Source of the DNA: Photorhabdus namnaonensis
Lineage (GTDB): Bacteria; Pseudomonadota; Gammaproteobacteria; Enterobacterales; Enterobacteriaceae
Assembly (NCBI RefSeq): GCF_001684335.1
Contig: NZ_LOIC01000099.1
Coordinates: 35,784 to 99,783 of the forward strand
Reading direction: 5' to 3'
Length of the DNA stretch: 64,000 nt
This document shows, piece after piece, positions 10,107 through 18,352 of this stretch (its first letter is position 1; every line of letters begins with the position of its first letter). Below the pieces are notes generated by a model. The model worked only from the letters and a program-made list of their open reading frames with translations, ran no database searches and had not been told where the DNA came from. The position numbers and the translations under genes were made by a program.

Positions 10107-10670
10107 TTAATCAATAACCTTAACACTTTTATGATCAAGATAAATTTTCATAATCGTTTTCACCTCTATGCCCGTTTTATCTTTCACCTTATTCTTACCA
10201 TTATTCTGGATTTTCTCTACCGCACAGATAACATCTTTAATCTCACCCCCTCTCTTTTGTACGGCTTCTATAAGGGATATCACCGCCCCTCCGGTACTTA
10301 ACGTATCATCAATAATAGAGACGCGATCACCTGGCTCTATTCCATTGAGGTACATTTTTCCTTCAAAATATTCAGAGCTGATCTGTACAACAGTATTATT
10401 CATCTCATCCAAACAATAGGGATACCATCTAGCCATTGCTAATGGTATTCCTGTAAAGAGAGAGATAGCTGTCGCCAGTGGAGCGCCTTTATCTTCTTCT
10501 GTAACAATTTTATCTACTTTAAGATCCATTAATTGGATTATTCTATGAGCAACCTCGATCAAAACCTGGGGCCTCAATGCAGGTAATTGATCTGTAAATT
10601 CATTAACTGTTGTAAGTGCTCTCCCCGAATTAACAACCCTTGCGTTTTCATAAACATCTTCTAATAACAT
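10107..10670 (-). CDS. Phosphoribosyltransferase-family protein
   Basis: A 187-residue type I phosphoribosyltransferase. The PRPP-binding loop is VSIIDDTLSTGGAVISLI, two acidic residues followed by TLSTGG, and an upstream segment VTEEDKGAPLATAISLFTGIPLAMARW resembles orotate and adenine phosphoribosyltransferases. The start at 10670 lies just after the stop of the PLP enzyme (10673), so the two are translationally coupled. It transfers ribose 5-phosphate from PRPP to a base or related nitrogen nucleophile, or has been recruited for another PRPP-dependent step; the acceptor is unknown. A copy is missing from the decayed duplicate downstream. Confidence 0.8.
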   Translation of the reverse strand: MLLEDVYENARVVNSGRALTTVNEFTDQLPALRPQVLIEVAHRIIQLMDLKVDKIVTEEDKGAPLATAISLFTGIPLAMARWYPYCLDEMNNTVVQISSEYFEGKMYLNGIEPGDRVSIIDDTLSTGGAVISLIEAVQKRGGEIKDVICAVEKIQNNGKNKVKDKTGIEVKTIMKIYLDHKSVKVID

Positions 10671-10672
10671 TT

Positions 10673-11638
10673 TCAATCTGCCTTATATTCAGGATAAATA
10701 CCATCCCAACGACTTTTATATTTCCATGCACTATCAAAGAATAACGTAATGAATACTTTATTATGTACTTTTTGCAGCATCCTCTCACATACTAGTAAAT
10801 TAGCACCACAAGTAGGGCCTATACCAAGATCATCACTTAATATAAATGTTTTCATTCTTTTCCATGCTTCATCCCCCTCTACTGTATATACTTCATCAAC
10901 TAATTCTTGGACAGTATTGACCGAAAGAACACCCGCACCAAGCCCCATCAAATTATGATTATGATGTTCAAAATGAAGGCCGTTTCTCAGTGCATATAAT
11001 GGCGCAGAATTACTTACTTCAATGCCAACTGTTTTTATATTGCGATATTCTCTTTTTAATATTTCGGCAATTCCTGAGAAAGTTCCACCCGTACCTATCG
11101 AGCAAATAAAATAATCAGGAATAAGATTATTTTCTTTTAATTCTTTAACGATCTCCTCTCCACATATATTCCAAGCTTCCTTATTTAAAGTTGTACCTGA
11201 TTGGTCAAGAAAAAAGACATCATCTCCGCTTTCAGCGCAATCTTTTGCTGCCGCAACAGCCCCATTCAGAAACAGTTCCTTTGGTGTCTCATAAATTTCT
11301 GCACCATAAGATCTTATTTGCTCTTTACGCTCATCTGTCATGCCTTCCGGCATAAATATCTTGACCTTATACCCTTTCTCTCTTCCTATCCATGCTAGTG
11401 CCGCCCCGCCATTGCCAGTCGAACAGTCAATCAATGTCATGCCTGGCCGTATCTTACCTTCTTTTTCTAACGTATTAACGATATGCAAAAATGTCCTATC
11501 TTTATGGCTGCCAGTAGGATTTCGATATTCACACTTCGAAAATACTCGATTACCGTTTATTCTAAATTTATCAAGTTCGAGTAAAATCGTGTTACCTATG
11601 TTATTTAATTTCACATTTACATTCCATTTGATATTCAT
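10673..11638 (-). CDS. Cysteine synthase-like PLP-dependent enzyme
   Basis: A 321-residue fold-type II PLP enzyme of the cysteine synthase/cystathionine beta-synthase family. The PLP lysine is in NPTGSHKDRTF, the substrate loop in STGNGGAALAW and the phosphate-binding glycine loop in SIGTGGTFSGIAEIL. Related enzymes make O-acetylserine-derived amino acids such as cysteine or 2,3-diaminopropionate. It is the first gene of the cluster, and its promoter region is duplicated ahead of the decayed copy at about 13.3 kb. The exact substrate is unknown. Confidence 0.85.
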   Translation of the reverse strand: MNIKWNVNVKLNNIGNTILLELDKFRINGNRVFSKCEYRNPTGSHKDRTFLHIVNTLEKEGKIRPGMTLIDCSTGNGGAALAWIGREKGYKVKIFMPEGMTDERKEQIRSYGAEIYETPKELFLNGAVAAAKDCAESGDDVFFLDQSGTTLNKEAWNICGEEIVKELKENNLIPDYFICSIGTGGTFSGIAEILKREYRNIKTVGIEVSNSAPLYALRNGLHFEHHNHNLMGLGAGVLSVNTVQELVDEVYTVEGDEAWKRMKTFILSDDLGIGPTCGANLLVCERMLQKVHNKVFITLFFDSAWKYKSRWDGIYPEYKAD

Positions 11639-11990
11639 AGAAGATAATATTCATACACCATTCTTATGTTTTTTCAATCAAGTCATTTAATGAATGAGAT
11701 ATATTTCTCAGATGGATAAATTAAGCCTTATTTATCATGAAATTAATAAAATCGAGGGATAAGAATAAATACATTAAATATCATTAATAGTAATTAATTG
11801 TTATTTTTTTATTATGGTATTATTAGTATATGCGTAATTTACACATGGACTTTCTTGATTAATTGAGTAAGTTTATATAATAAAAACAACATGTTTACTC
11901 TAGAAGTAAACATGTCCATATTCCTTTAAATAATTCCTTATTTTCATCAGCACAAAAAGCAGCCTCATAGAAAAAGGGGCATCTCTATAA
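11639..11990. other. Promoter region of the cysteine synthase-like cluster
   Basis: AT-rich non-coding DNA. The 60-70 bp nearest the gene are almost identical to 13305-13390, which lies ahead of the degraded second copy, and a further match occurs around TATTAGTATATGCGTAAT (11819-11836) versus 13432-13449. Conserved positions of this kind probably mark the promoter. Confidence 0.5.
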
Positions 11991-12059
11991 TTACACTATA
12001 AAATCATTAACCATAACCTTACCAAAAGAAAAACCATCTACAATAGCAATCTTTTTCAC
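11991..12059 (-). pseudogene. Truncated start of a second ATP-grasp gene
   Basis: Beginning at a GTG, 22 codons read KKIAIVDGFSFGK, nearly identical to the first residues of the ATP-grasp ligase at 9071, then run into unrelated sequence and a stop. Only the 5' end survives, directly after the second exporter gene. This shows that the duplication once included at least the start of this gene. Confidence 0.8.
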
Positions 12060-12060
12060 T

Positions 12061-12981
12061 CTATACCCTATTTGTCTTTTTTATCTTGCTCACCCCAAGA
12101 ATAATTAATAAAGAAACTATAACCGAAGCTGAAATCAAACTTTCAACAGAAAACGCTATGCGTGAATCAAGATATTGGAAAAGAGTCGTAAATACAGGTA
12201 GTAGCAGAAATAACAAAGAGACATGAAGAGGGGTAATAGCATTAATTGTCTTTAATACCAGATAGATTGGCAGTAAATGTCCAACTATAACAAGAACCGA
12301 CATCGGAAGAATCACCTCGATATCTAAACGAAGAGAAACATCGGATATTGCAACATAAAAAAATGAAAGTACCACCATTAAAATACTTCTAACAGACAAT
12401 ATCTCATATGTTTGCCATTTCTCCTTAAATAATTTCTTAGAAAAAATAGTGTATAATACTGTTCCTATGGCACCAAATATCACACTAACAATACCAATAA
12501 TCCTGTCCTGAATTGAAGTTGATGAAAACCCACTATTTCCCAAAAATGAATTTACCAGCATCACACCTACCCCAATGAGAACTAACCAGGATATGATAAT
12601 TTCCAATTTTTCTGTTTTTGCTTCGTCTTTATCGATAAAAGATGAGAGAAGGATAGTTATCGCAGGGCCGCAAGCTACTGAAGCGACACCTACTATTGCA
12701 GGTTCAAGAAAACGTAGCGCAATGATTAATCCTCCCCAATTTAGTAAAATTGAGACATTAACAATTAACACCAATAAAGTGTTCTTGCGGACCTTAGAAA
12801 TTAACTGATCAACCCCTTTGAAAATACTTATCGTCATAAATAACAAAGTGGATGATATAAAGCAATAAAAGATAACAATAGCTGAATTTATCGATTGAGT
12901 TAAATACGCAACAAACACATCAAATGCTGCACTGATAAGGCAGAAAATAACCCCATATATTACGCCACTATGTGAAGACAT
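12061..12981 (-). CDS. EamA/DMT-type transporter, second copy
   Basis: A 306-residue paralogue of the exporter at 9083-10003, equal in length and different at scattered residues only (for example MSSHSGVIYGVIF against MYSYNGVVYGVVF). The full set of about ten membrane segments and an uninterrupted frame are retained, although its neighbours in this copy are broken. Retention of an intact frame in an otherwise decayed duplicate may mean that it is still selected, or that the duplication is recent. Confidence 0.8.
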   Translation of the reverse strand: MSSHSGVIYGVIFCLISAAFDVFVAYLTQSINSAIVIFYCFISSTLLFMTISIFKGVDQLISKVRKNTLLVLIVNVSILLNWGGLIIALRFLEPAIVGVASVACGPAITILLSSFIDKDEAKTEKLEIIISWLVLIGVGVMLVNSFLGNSGFSSTSIQDRIIGIVSVIFGAIGTVLYTIFSKKLFKEKWQTYEILSVRSILMVVLSFFYVAISDVSLRLDIEVILPMSVLVIVGHLLPIYLVLKTINAITPLHVSLLFLLLPVFTTLFQYLDSRIAFSVESLISASVIVSLLIILGVSKIKKTNRV

Positions 12982-13079
12982 ATATCACCTATGATTCTCT
13001 TATTCCAAAAAGTAAATTTCCGACATTGAGTTCCTTTTGTTATTACGGATTCATCTTTAATCTCACCTGTCTCAATATT

Positions 13080-13304
13080 TCTTGTCGAACAGTCAATCAA
13101 TGTCATGTTTGGCCGTATCTTATCTTCTTTTTCTAACGTATTAACAATATGAAAAAATATCCTGTCTTTATGTTTATTGATAGAATTTTGATATTCACAC
13201 TTTGAAAATACTCGATTGCCGTTTATTCTAAACTTATTAATTTCAAGTAAAACTGTGTTACCTATGTCATTTAATCTCACATTTACATTCCATTTGATGT
13301 TCGT
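13080..13304 (-). pseudogene. Truncated cysteine synthase-like gene, second copy
   Basis: About 75 codons match the start of the PLP enzyme at 11638, including the lysine segment NKHKDRIFFHIV, and stop after LIDCST. The original ATG is now ACG (13304-13302). Beyond 13080 the sequence joins DNA that matches the spacer between phosphoribosyltransferase and exporter in the intact cluster, so a deletion removed the rest of this gene and the entire phosphoribosyltransferase gene. Confidence 0.85.
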
Positions 13305-13977
13305 AGAAGATAATATTCATACACCATTCTTATGTTTTTTCAATCAAGTCATTTAATGAATGAGAGATATTTCTCAGATGGATAAATTAAATATCATGGA
13401 TAGTAATTAAATGTTATTTTTTACTATGATATTATTAGTATATACGTAATTTTTCTACAGGATTACTGATGTAATGGATTAAATTAAACCTAAAATTAAA
13501 TAGCGTAATTTATTTTTTAATTTATCAATAAAAATCCAATAAGTTTACCAATGAAAAATAGTTATAGTTTCTTGCCATTGATCCAGCCATATTAACGTCA
13601 ATATACTCAAATAAAGTCGCCACATGACTAATATGGCGAAGCATGTTGACGTAAAGTTAAAAATACAGCATTAGGTGTTGTTACCTGAACAACCTTCTTA
13701 TTAAAGAATGCTATCTTGTTTCCAAGGACGACGATGCATTTTTATACCCGTTGTTTAAATATTAGCCAGAAGTGGTCAAAACTCATTTAACATCAATCCA
13801 TTTATCGACTCGAAATGTAGTTTATCTAACTCCGATTTTCAATAATCTTTGACATTTTTACGAGATTAAATTATATCAAATTTATGTATCAATATTTTAA
13901 TGGAGATGTAATGAATCTATATAAAAATTAAAGACTTCATATCAGGATTATATTAAAAAAATGGAAAGTCAATAGAA
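13305..13977. other. Region between the decayed cluster copy and the CDPS gene
   Basis: About 670 bp. The first ~150 bp repeat the promoter region of the intact cluster. The remainder is AT-rich and carries the interleaved inverted repeats at 13587-13652; the CDPS promoter must also lie here. No ORF of note. Confidence 0.5.
13587..13652. repeat. Two interleaved inverted repeats
   Basis: CCATATTA (13587-13594) can pair with TAATATGG (13629-13636), and the adjacent ACGTCAA (13595-13601) with TTGACGT (13646-13652). The order A-B-A'-B' permits an H-type pseudoknot in RNA or two overlapping operators. It lies about 330 bp before the CDPS gene. Confidence 0.45.
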
Positions 13978-14772
13978 ATGTTATCTACTGAAAAAAAATT
14001 CTTAAAAGAAACGAACGATCAAATATTATCAGTCTATTCAACATTGCTGCACGAGAATTCACCATCATTTACTGTCCAAGGTGAAACCTCTCGTTGTGAC
14101 AAAATTATTCAAAAAGGTGATCACGCGCTAGTAGGGATAAGCCCCTTTAACTCGCGTTTTTCAAAGAACTATGTGATGGACCTTATTCAATGGTCAAGTC
14201 ATTATTTCCGACAAGTTGACATATTGTTACCTTGTGAACGTGAAGCTTCACGCCTTTTAGTCGCTAGTGGAACTGAGGATGCTAAGGCCCTCAAGAAAAC
14301 ACAACGCGAAATTAGACGTCATTTATGTAACCTTGAATATGTTATTTCCATAGCAATGTTAAGAAGTAAGCAGATCAGAGTCATTCAATTTAGTGACTTT
14401 GCACTAAACCATGACTACCAATCTCTTAAAATACAAGTTAAAAACGCTTTCAATGAATCAAAATCTTTTAAAAAAATCTGCCTTGATATGTCCTTTCAAG
14501 CTATAAAAGGGCGACTAAAAGGTACCGGGCAATACTTTGGTCTAATTGACCTACAATTAGTATATAAAGCGTTGCCATATATTTTCGCTGAAATTCCCTT
14601 TTATCTCGATACCCCTCGATTACTTGGGGTAAAGTATTCTACGTTACTTTATCACCGTCCTTGGCCAATCGGAAAAGGGTTGTTTAGTGGTAGTTATCCT
14701 ATACAAGTAGGCGATAGACAAAGTTGCGGAATCGTTACTCAAGTACAAAATACAAACAGTCTGATGAAATAG
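13978..14772 (+). CDS. Cyclodipeptide synthase, NYH subfamily
   Basis: A 264-residue tRNA-dependent cyclodipeptide synthase. These enzymes take aminoacyl groups from two charged tRNAs to form a 2,5-diketopiperazine. The catalytic serine motif is GISPFNS (Ser55), and the second pocket has Tyr201 and Glu205 in YIFAEIPFYLDTP. Asn58 and the pair Tyr225-His226 supply the signature of the NYH subfamily. A Photorhabdus luminescens enzyme of this class (Plu0297) has been characterised and this gene is probably its orthologue. It is followed by a P450 gene after 61 bp, presumably the tailoring enzyme. The ribosome site before the ATG is weak. Confidence 0.93.
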   Translation: MLSTEKKFLKETNDQILSVYSTLLHENSPSFTVQGETSRCDKIIQKGDHALVGISPFNSRFSKNYVMDLIQWSSHYFRQVDILLPCEREASRLLVASGTEDAKALKKTQREIRRHLCNLEYVISIAMLRSKQIRVIQFSDFALNHDYQSLKIQVKNAFNESKSFKKICLDMSFQAIKGRLKGTGQYFGLIDLQLVYKALPYIFAEIPFYLDTPRLLGVKYSTLLYHRPWPIGKGLFSGSYPIQVGDRQSCGIVTQVQNTNSLMK

Positions 14773-14833
14773 TAATTGTATTTAAAATTAATAAGCTCTT
14801 AGTACCAAATATCTTTAGAAAGGAAGCACAATA

Positions 14834-16096
14834 ATGGCTAAATTAAATTCTTTTAGTATTCTCGACCCTAAATTCATAAAAAATCCTTATGATTTTTACG
14901 ACGCCTTACATAAACAAGATTTAGTTTATTTTGAACAATCTCAAAACAGCTATTTTATTGGCAAATATAAGGATGTTGAAGCTATTTTAAAATCCTCAAT
15001 TTTCAATACGAAGCCATTAACTGCACTTGCCGAACCGGTTATGGGGGATCGCGTTCTTGCTCAAATGGAAGGTGAAGAGCATGCGTGTAAACGCAAACTC
15101 ATAATGCAAGGACTTTCAAGAGATTATTTTAATCGCTACTACGAACCCATGATTCGAAAGATTACTGAAAATCTCTTACAACCTTATATAGAAAAAGGAA
15201 ATATAGATATTGTTAATGACTTTGGCCGCGATTATGCCGTATTAGTCACATTAACTATTCTCGGACTGCCAAGTGATAACTATCGTGATATAGCTGAATG
15301 GCACAAGGGTATCGCCAGTTTTATTACCCAGTTTGACCAAACAGAGCCAGAAAAAATGCACAGTCTTGAATGTAGTCAGAAATTAATTCGCTTACTAAAC
15401 CCTATAATAGAGCAAAGACGGCGTAATCCCGGCGGCGACATTATATCTATATTCTGTCAAGATACAGGGATGTCCATGAGTGAAATTACAGCACTGTGTT
15501 TAAATATTCTATTAGCGGCTATAGAACCTGCTGACAAGATATTAGCAATGATGCTTAATCACTTAATATCTCATCCGAGTATGCTTGATGCAGTGCTTAA
15601 AGATCGCAGTCTAGTTCGGGATGCATTTGAAGAAACTTTACGTCTGACATCACCGGTACAGCTAATTCCAAGAGAAACGAGTGAAGATGTCACTATTTCT
15701 GGTATCGATATTCCCAAAGGCGCTTTAATATTTTGTATGATTGGCGCAGCTAATCGCGATCCATCGGTTTTTCACAAACCAAATGAATTTGATCTATATC
15801 GAAGAAAAAATACAACTTCTCAACAGAAAGCAAATCGAAAAAGACATCTAGCTTTTGGAGCAGGTACTCATGCCTGTGCTGCGGCTGCATTTTCACTCAG
15901 TCAGTTGGAAGTTTCATCCAATATTATTTTGGATCGCCTGAGCAATTTACGTTTTGCCGATAACTATCATTACCAAGAAACAGGGGTATATACACGAGGA
16001 CCTTCTAAACTTCTTCTAAGTTTTGATCCAATAATACCTTCTATCTCAAGAAATGGTGCCCCTGATCTGAAAACTACCTCAGAGACGATGAAATAG
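14834..16096 (+). CDS. Cytochrome P450, probable cyclodipeptide tailoring enzyme
   Basis: A 420-residue soluble bacterial P450. The ExxR pair is in EETLRLTS, and the haem-binding loop is FGAGTHACAAAAF with the proximal cysteine; the glycine normally two residues after it is replaced by alanine. The I-helix reads LLAAIEPADKILAM, in which the usual acid-threonine pair is absent. AAAGGAAG precedes the ATG. Adjacent CDPS-P450 pairs are known to oxidise diketopiperazines, as in the mycobacterial CYP121 system. The redox partners are not encoded nearby. The unusual I-helix suggests an atypical oxygen-activation route or C-C/C-N coupling chemistry (inference). Confidence 0.9.
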   Translation: MAKLNSFSILDPKFIKNPYDFYDALHKQDLVYFEQSQNSYFIGKYKDVEAILKSSIFNTKPLTALAEPVMGDRVLAQMEGEEHACKRKLIMQGLSRDYFNRYYEPMIRKITENLLQPYIEKGNIDIVNDFGRDYAVLVTLTILGLPSDNYRDIAEWHKGIASFITQFDQTEPEKMHSLECSQKLIRLLNPIIEQRRRNPGGDIISIFCQDTGMSMSEITALCLNILLAAIEPADKILAMMLNHLISHPSMLDAVLKDRSLVRDAFEETLRLTSPVQLIPRETSEDVTISGIDIPKGALIFCMIGAANRDPSVFHKPNEFDLYRRKNTTSQQKANRKRHLAFGAGTHACAAAAFSLSQLEVSSNIILDRLSNLRFADNYHYQETGVYTRGPSKLLLSFDPIIPSISRNGAPDLKTTSETMK

Positions 16097-16225
16097 GAAC
16101 AAGGTTCATGCTATGGCGTAAGCGAGGATATACAGTACAGTGACATAACGGTGAGTATGTAGCAGTTCTGGAAGAAATCAGACTTGTGTGAAATAGTTCA
16201 GAAGATTCATCTGAAATACTGATCA

Positions 16226-16252
16226 AAGGGATGCCGGAGGTAGGCATCCCTT
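16226..16252 (+). terminator. Hairpin after the P450 gene
   Basis: Perfect 10-bp inverted repeat (AAGGGATGCC / GGCATCCCTT) with a 7-nt loop, without a long U tract. It probably ends the CDPS-P450 transcript. Confidence 0.6.
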
Positions 16253-16349
16253 GAAACAGTCAGGAGATACCTGCATTTTATTATCGAAAAGAGGTGACTC
16301 ATGATGATGAATAAAGTCAATAATAAAACAAATTAAATAGACTACCTGA

Positions 16350-16376
16350 TACATTGACACCTTGATGCTCAATGTA
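16350..16376. promoter_or_regulatory. Palindromic operator, probably for PadR
   Basis: TACATTGA (16350-16357) and TCAATGTA (16369-16376) form a perfect 8-bp dyad. The same half-site recurs as TACATTGA at 16788-16795 and TGCATTGA at 16803-16810, just before the methyltransferase gene, so a common repressor is likely. The dyad spans the ATG at 16362, which argues that PadR translation starts further downstream. Confidence 0.6.
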
Positions 16377-16388
16377 TACGATGCCGTT

Positions 16389-16769
16389 ATGAACAAATCG
16401 AAGAAAACACTTAACACTGTTGGACGAACCACAGTGGACTACACTGATAGAATGTATTGGAATGGCATCATTAAGATGAGCTTATCCAAGTTTTTCATTC
16501 TCTGTGTCTTACAACAACGGCCTATGCACGGTTACGAAATTGCCCGTGAGGTTGAACATTCTACCCAAGGGTGTTGTTCACCTACTGAAGGTACGATTTA
16601 TCCGGTACTGCGTGAGTTTGAGCAGGGTGGATATGTCACGGTACATAACGAAACCGTTGCAGGTCGTGGACGCAAAGTATACACATTAACAGATAAAGGG
16701 CGTAAAGCTTTTACTGTCGCGGTAGAAGCTTGGATGGAAGTCGCCGCACATATCAATCGTCAGCAATGA
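16389..16769 (+). CDS. PadR-family transcriptional regulator
   Basis: A winged-helix regulator of the PadR family: the core MSLSKFFILCVLQQRPMHGYEIAREVEH, a recognition region SPTEGTIYPVLREFEQGGYV and the wing RGRKVYTLTDKGRKAF. A Cys-Cys pair in STQGCCSPTEG lies at the DNA-binding helix, a position suited to arsenic(III) sensing in regulators found beside arsM. The start is uncertain: ATGs at 16362, 16389, 16452 and 16476 are in frame, none with a strong ribosome site. It probably represses itself and the methyltransferase gene through the shared half-sites. Confidence 0.8.
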   Translation: MNKSKKTLNTVGRTTVDYTDRMYWNGIIKMSLSKFFILCVLQQRPMHGYEIAREVEHSTQGCCSPTEGTIYPVLREFEQGGYVTVHNETVAGRGRKVYTLTDKGRKAFTVAVEAWMEVAAHINRQQ

Positions 16770-16787
16770 CGGTTTTTTTTGACTTTA

Positions 16788-16810
16788 TACATTGATCATC
16801 TATGCATTGA
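16788..16810. promoter_or_regulatory. Second PadR-type operator, before the methyltransferase gene
   Basis: Two direct copies of the half-site (TACATTGA and TGCATTGA) spaced 15 bp apart, matching the arms of the palindrome before padR. Location 90 bp ahead of the methyltransferase start suits a regulated promoter. Confidence 0.55.
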
Positions 16811-16900
16811 TCAGGAATATGAGAACCCATTGTAAATCTGGCGCCAAATTACCGAAACGTAATATCGGCCTATTAATAATTTAATTTGAAGGAAATAAAT

Positions 16901-17977
16901 ATGAACGAACAATCGATTAAACGACGAATCGAAGACATACAACACTATTATGGTAAAACCCTGTCTAGTAGAGAGGATCTTGCTATAAATGTATGCACTG
17001 TGGACAACACCACTTCAGACAGAATCAAAGAAATTCTTAAGCTTATCCATCCTGATGTACAGAGTCGTTTTTATGGTTGTGGTACGCCTTTTCCTCCCTT
17101 ACTAGAAGGAACAACAGTATTAGATTTGGGATGTGGTAGTGGGCGTGATTGTTTTATTCTGTCTCACCTTGTCGGTATTGAGGGTAAAGTTATTGGTATT
17201 GACGCAACGGCAGAACAAATCGAATTTGCCCAACGTTTTGTGGATTACCATCGTCAAATCTTTAACTATTCATCCACCAATGTGCATTTTCAGCAAGGCT
17301 ATATCGAGTCGCTAGAACAGCTTAATTTACTACCTGAAAGTATCGACGTTATCGTCTCAAACTGTGCCATCAATCTATCTGTATCTAAAACAAGTGTGTT
17401 GGCTGGTATGGCCCGTTTACTCAAATCAGGTGGTGAAATCTATTTTTCTGATATTTTTCTGGATAGAAGGCTGGACCAATCGCTGAAAAATGACCAACAA
17501 ATTGTTTGTGAGTGTATTGGTGATGCATTGTACTTTGAAGATTTCATACGGCTGGCAAAAGCAGCCGGTTTTAATGATGTTCGTGTCGTTAATAGCAGTT
17601 TGAAATCCATAAATAATAAGGAGATCGAAGCGAAACTGGGCGGTGCAAAACTGTATTCAATGACGCTGAGGCTGTTCAAATTAGATTTGGAAGACCGTTG
17701 TGAGGATTATGGTCAAGTTGCCATTTACAAAGGCAATTTATCGGATGCCCCGGATCAGTTTGTGCTTGATCGAGAACATATTTTTGAGACAGGTAGAGCG
17801 GTCCCAGTATGCCGGAATACTGCCGATATGATCAGCAAAAGTCGTTACCATACACTTTTTGATTTAATTGGTGATGGGAAAAAACATTATGGCCTTTTCA
17901 ACGGTGGAAGGCCGAAGCTTTTTGATGCTGATAGCAAAGTTATGCAAGCTTATGCACCAAACGACTGTGGCTGTTAG
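16901..17977 (+). CDS. arsM: ArsM-like arsenite S-adenosylmethionine methyltransferase
   Basis: A 358-residue class I methyltransferase. The SAM-binding motif is VLDLGCGSGRDCF. Cysteines occur at positions equivalent to the three arsenic-binding residues of ArsM: Cys60 in FYGCGTPFP, Cys155 in SNCAINL and Cys203/Cys205 in VCECIGDAL. The C-terminus ends in a further CGC. ArsM converts arsenite to methylated and volatile arsenicals as a detoxification step. ATG 16901 is chosen because AAGGA lies 8 bases before it; a TTG 15 bp upstream is less likely. The PadR gene upstream with a Cys-Cys pair strengthens the arsenic assignment. Confidence 0.85.
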   Translation: MNEQSIKRRIEDIQHYYGKTLSSREDLAINVCTVDNTTSDRIKEILKLIHPDVQSRFYGCGTPFPPLLEGTTVLDLGCGSGRDCFILSHLVGIEGKVIGIDATAEQIEFAQRFVDYHRQIFNYSSTNVHFQQGYIESLEQLNLLPESIDVIVSNCAINLSVSKTSVLAGMARLLKSGGEIYFSDIFLDRRLDQSLKNDQQIVCECIGDALYFEDFIRLAKAAGFNDVRVVNSSLKSINNKEIEAKLGGAKLYSMTLRLFKLDLEDRCEDYGQVAIYKGNLSDAPDQFVLDREHIFETGRAVPVCRNTADMISKSRYHTLFDLIGDGKKHYGLFNGGRPKLFDADSKVMQAYAPNDCGC

Positions 17978-17998
17978 AGTAAACAGCCATATGACAAA

Positions 17999-18026
17999 AA
18001 GCCTTACAGCAATCACTGTAAGGCTT
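17999..18026 (-). terminator. Terminator between arsM and tRNA-Pro, probably bidirectional
   Basis: Perfect 11-bp inverted repeat (AAGCCTTACAG / CTGTAAGGCTT) with a 6-nt loop. On the minus strand it is followed by TTTTTG, which suits termination of tRNA-Pro; on the plus strand it is also well placed to end the arsM transcript. Confidence 0.75.
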
Positions 18027-18075
18027 CTCTATTTCTTTAAATCTGCGGCTTATTTGACAGCCCCAAACTCTAAAT

Positions 18076-18152
18076 TGGTCGGCGAGAGAGGATTCGAACC
18101 TCCGACCCACTGGTCCCAAACCAGTTGCGCTACCAAGCTGCGCTACTCGCCG
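18076..18152 (-). tRNA. tRNA-Pro (anticodon UGG)
   Basis: A 77-nt cloverleaf on the minus strand from CGGCGAG to CTCGCCG plus encoded ACCA. The anticodon stem-loop reads ACTGG-TTTGGGA-CCAGT, giving anticodon TGG, and the T arm contains GGTTCGAATCC. It lies between the arsM terminator and glyS. Confidence 0.95.
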
Positions 18153-18303
18153 AAAACGAGCCGAATCTTACTGCGCTCGCTACAGGCCGTCAATACCTTT
18201 TTGATAATCATAGGTTAGTTGCTGATAAAAACAGCGTGAACGTCGCTATGCCGCACTTTCACACAGTTTTTATAAAAAATTTTATCTGTAGAGGAAAAAC
18301 TAC

Positions 18304-18337
18304 GGTTCCGGCGACTGTTTTCACTACCGCCGAAACC
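18304..18337 (-). terminator. Terminator of glyQS
   Basis: Ten-base-pair stem with one mismatch (GGTTCCGGCG / CGCCGAAACC); on the minus strand the stem is followed by GTAGTTTTTCC. It lies 15 bp beyond the glyS stop. Confidence 0.7.
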
Positions 18338-18352
18338 GATTATTCCAGATTA

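Noticed and set aside
16301..16336. Short 11-codon frame (MMMNKVNNKTN) with a GAGGTGAC site before padR
   Set aside because: Very short and low in complexity; no second copy or regulatory feature supports a leader peptide.
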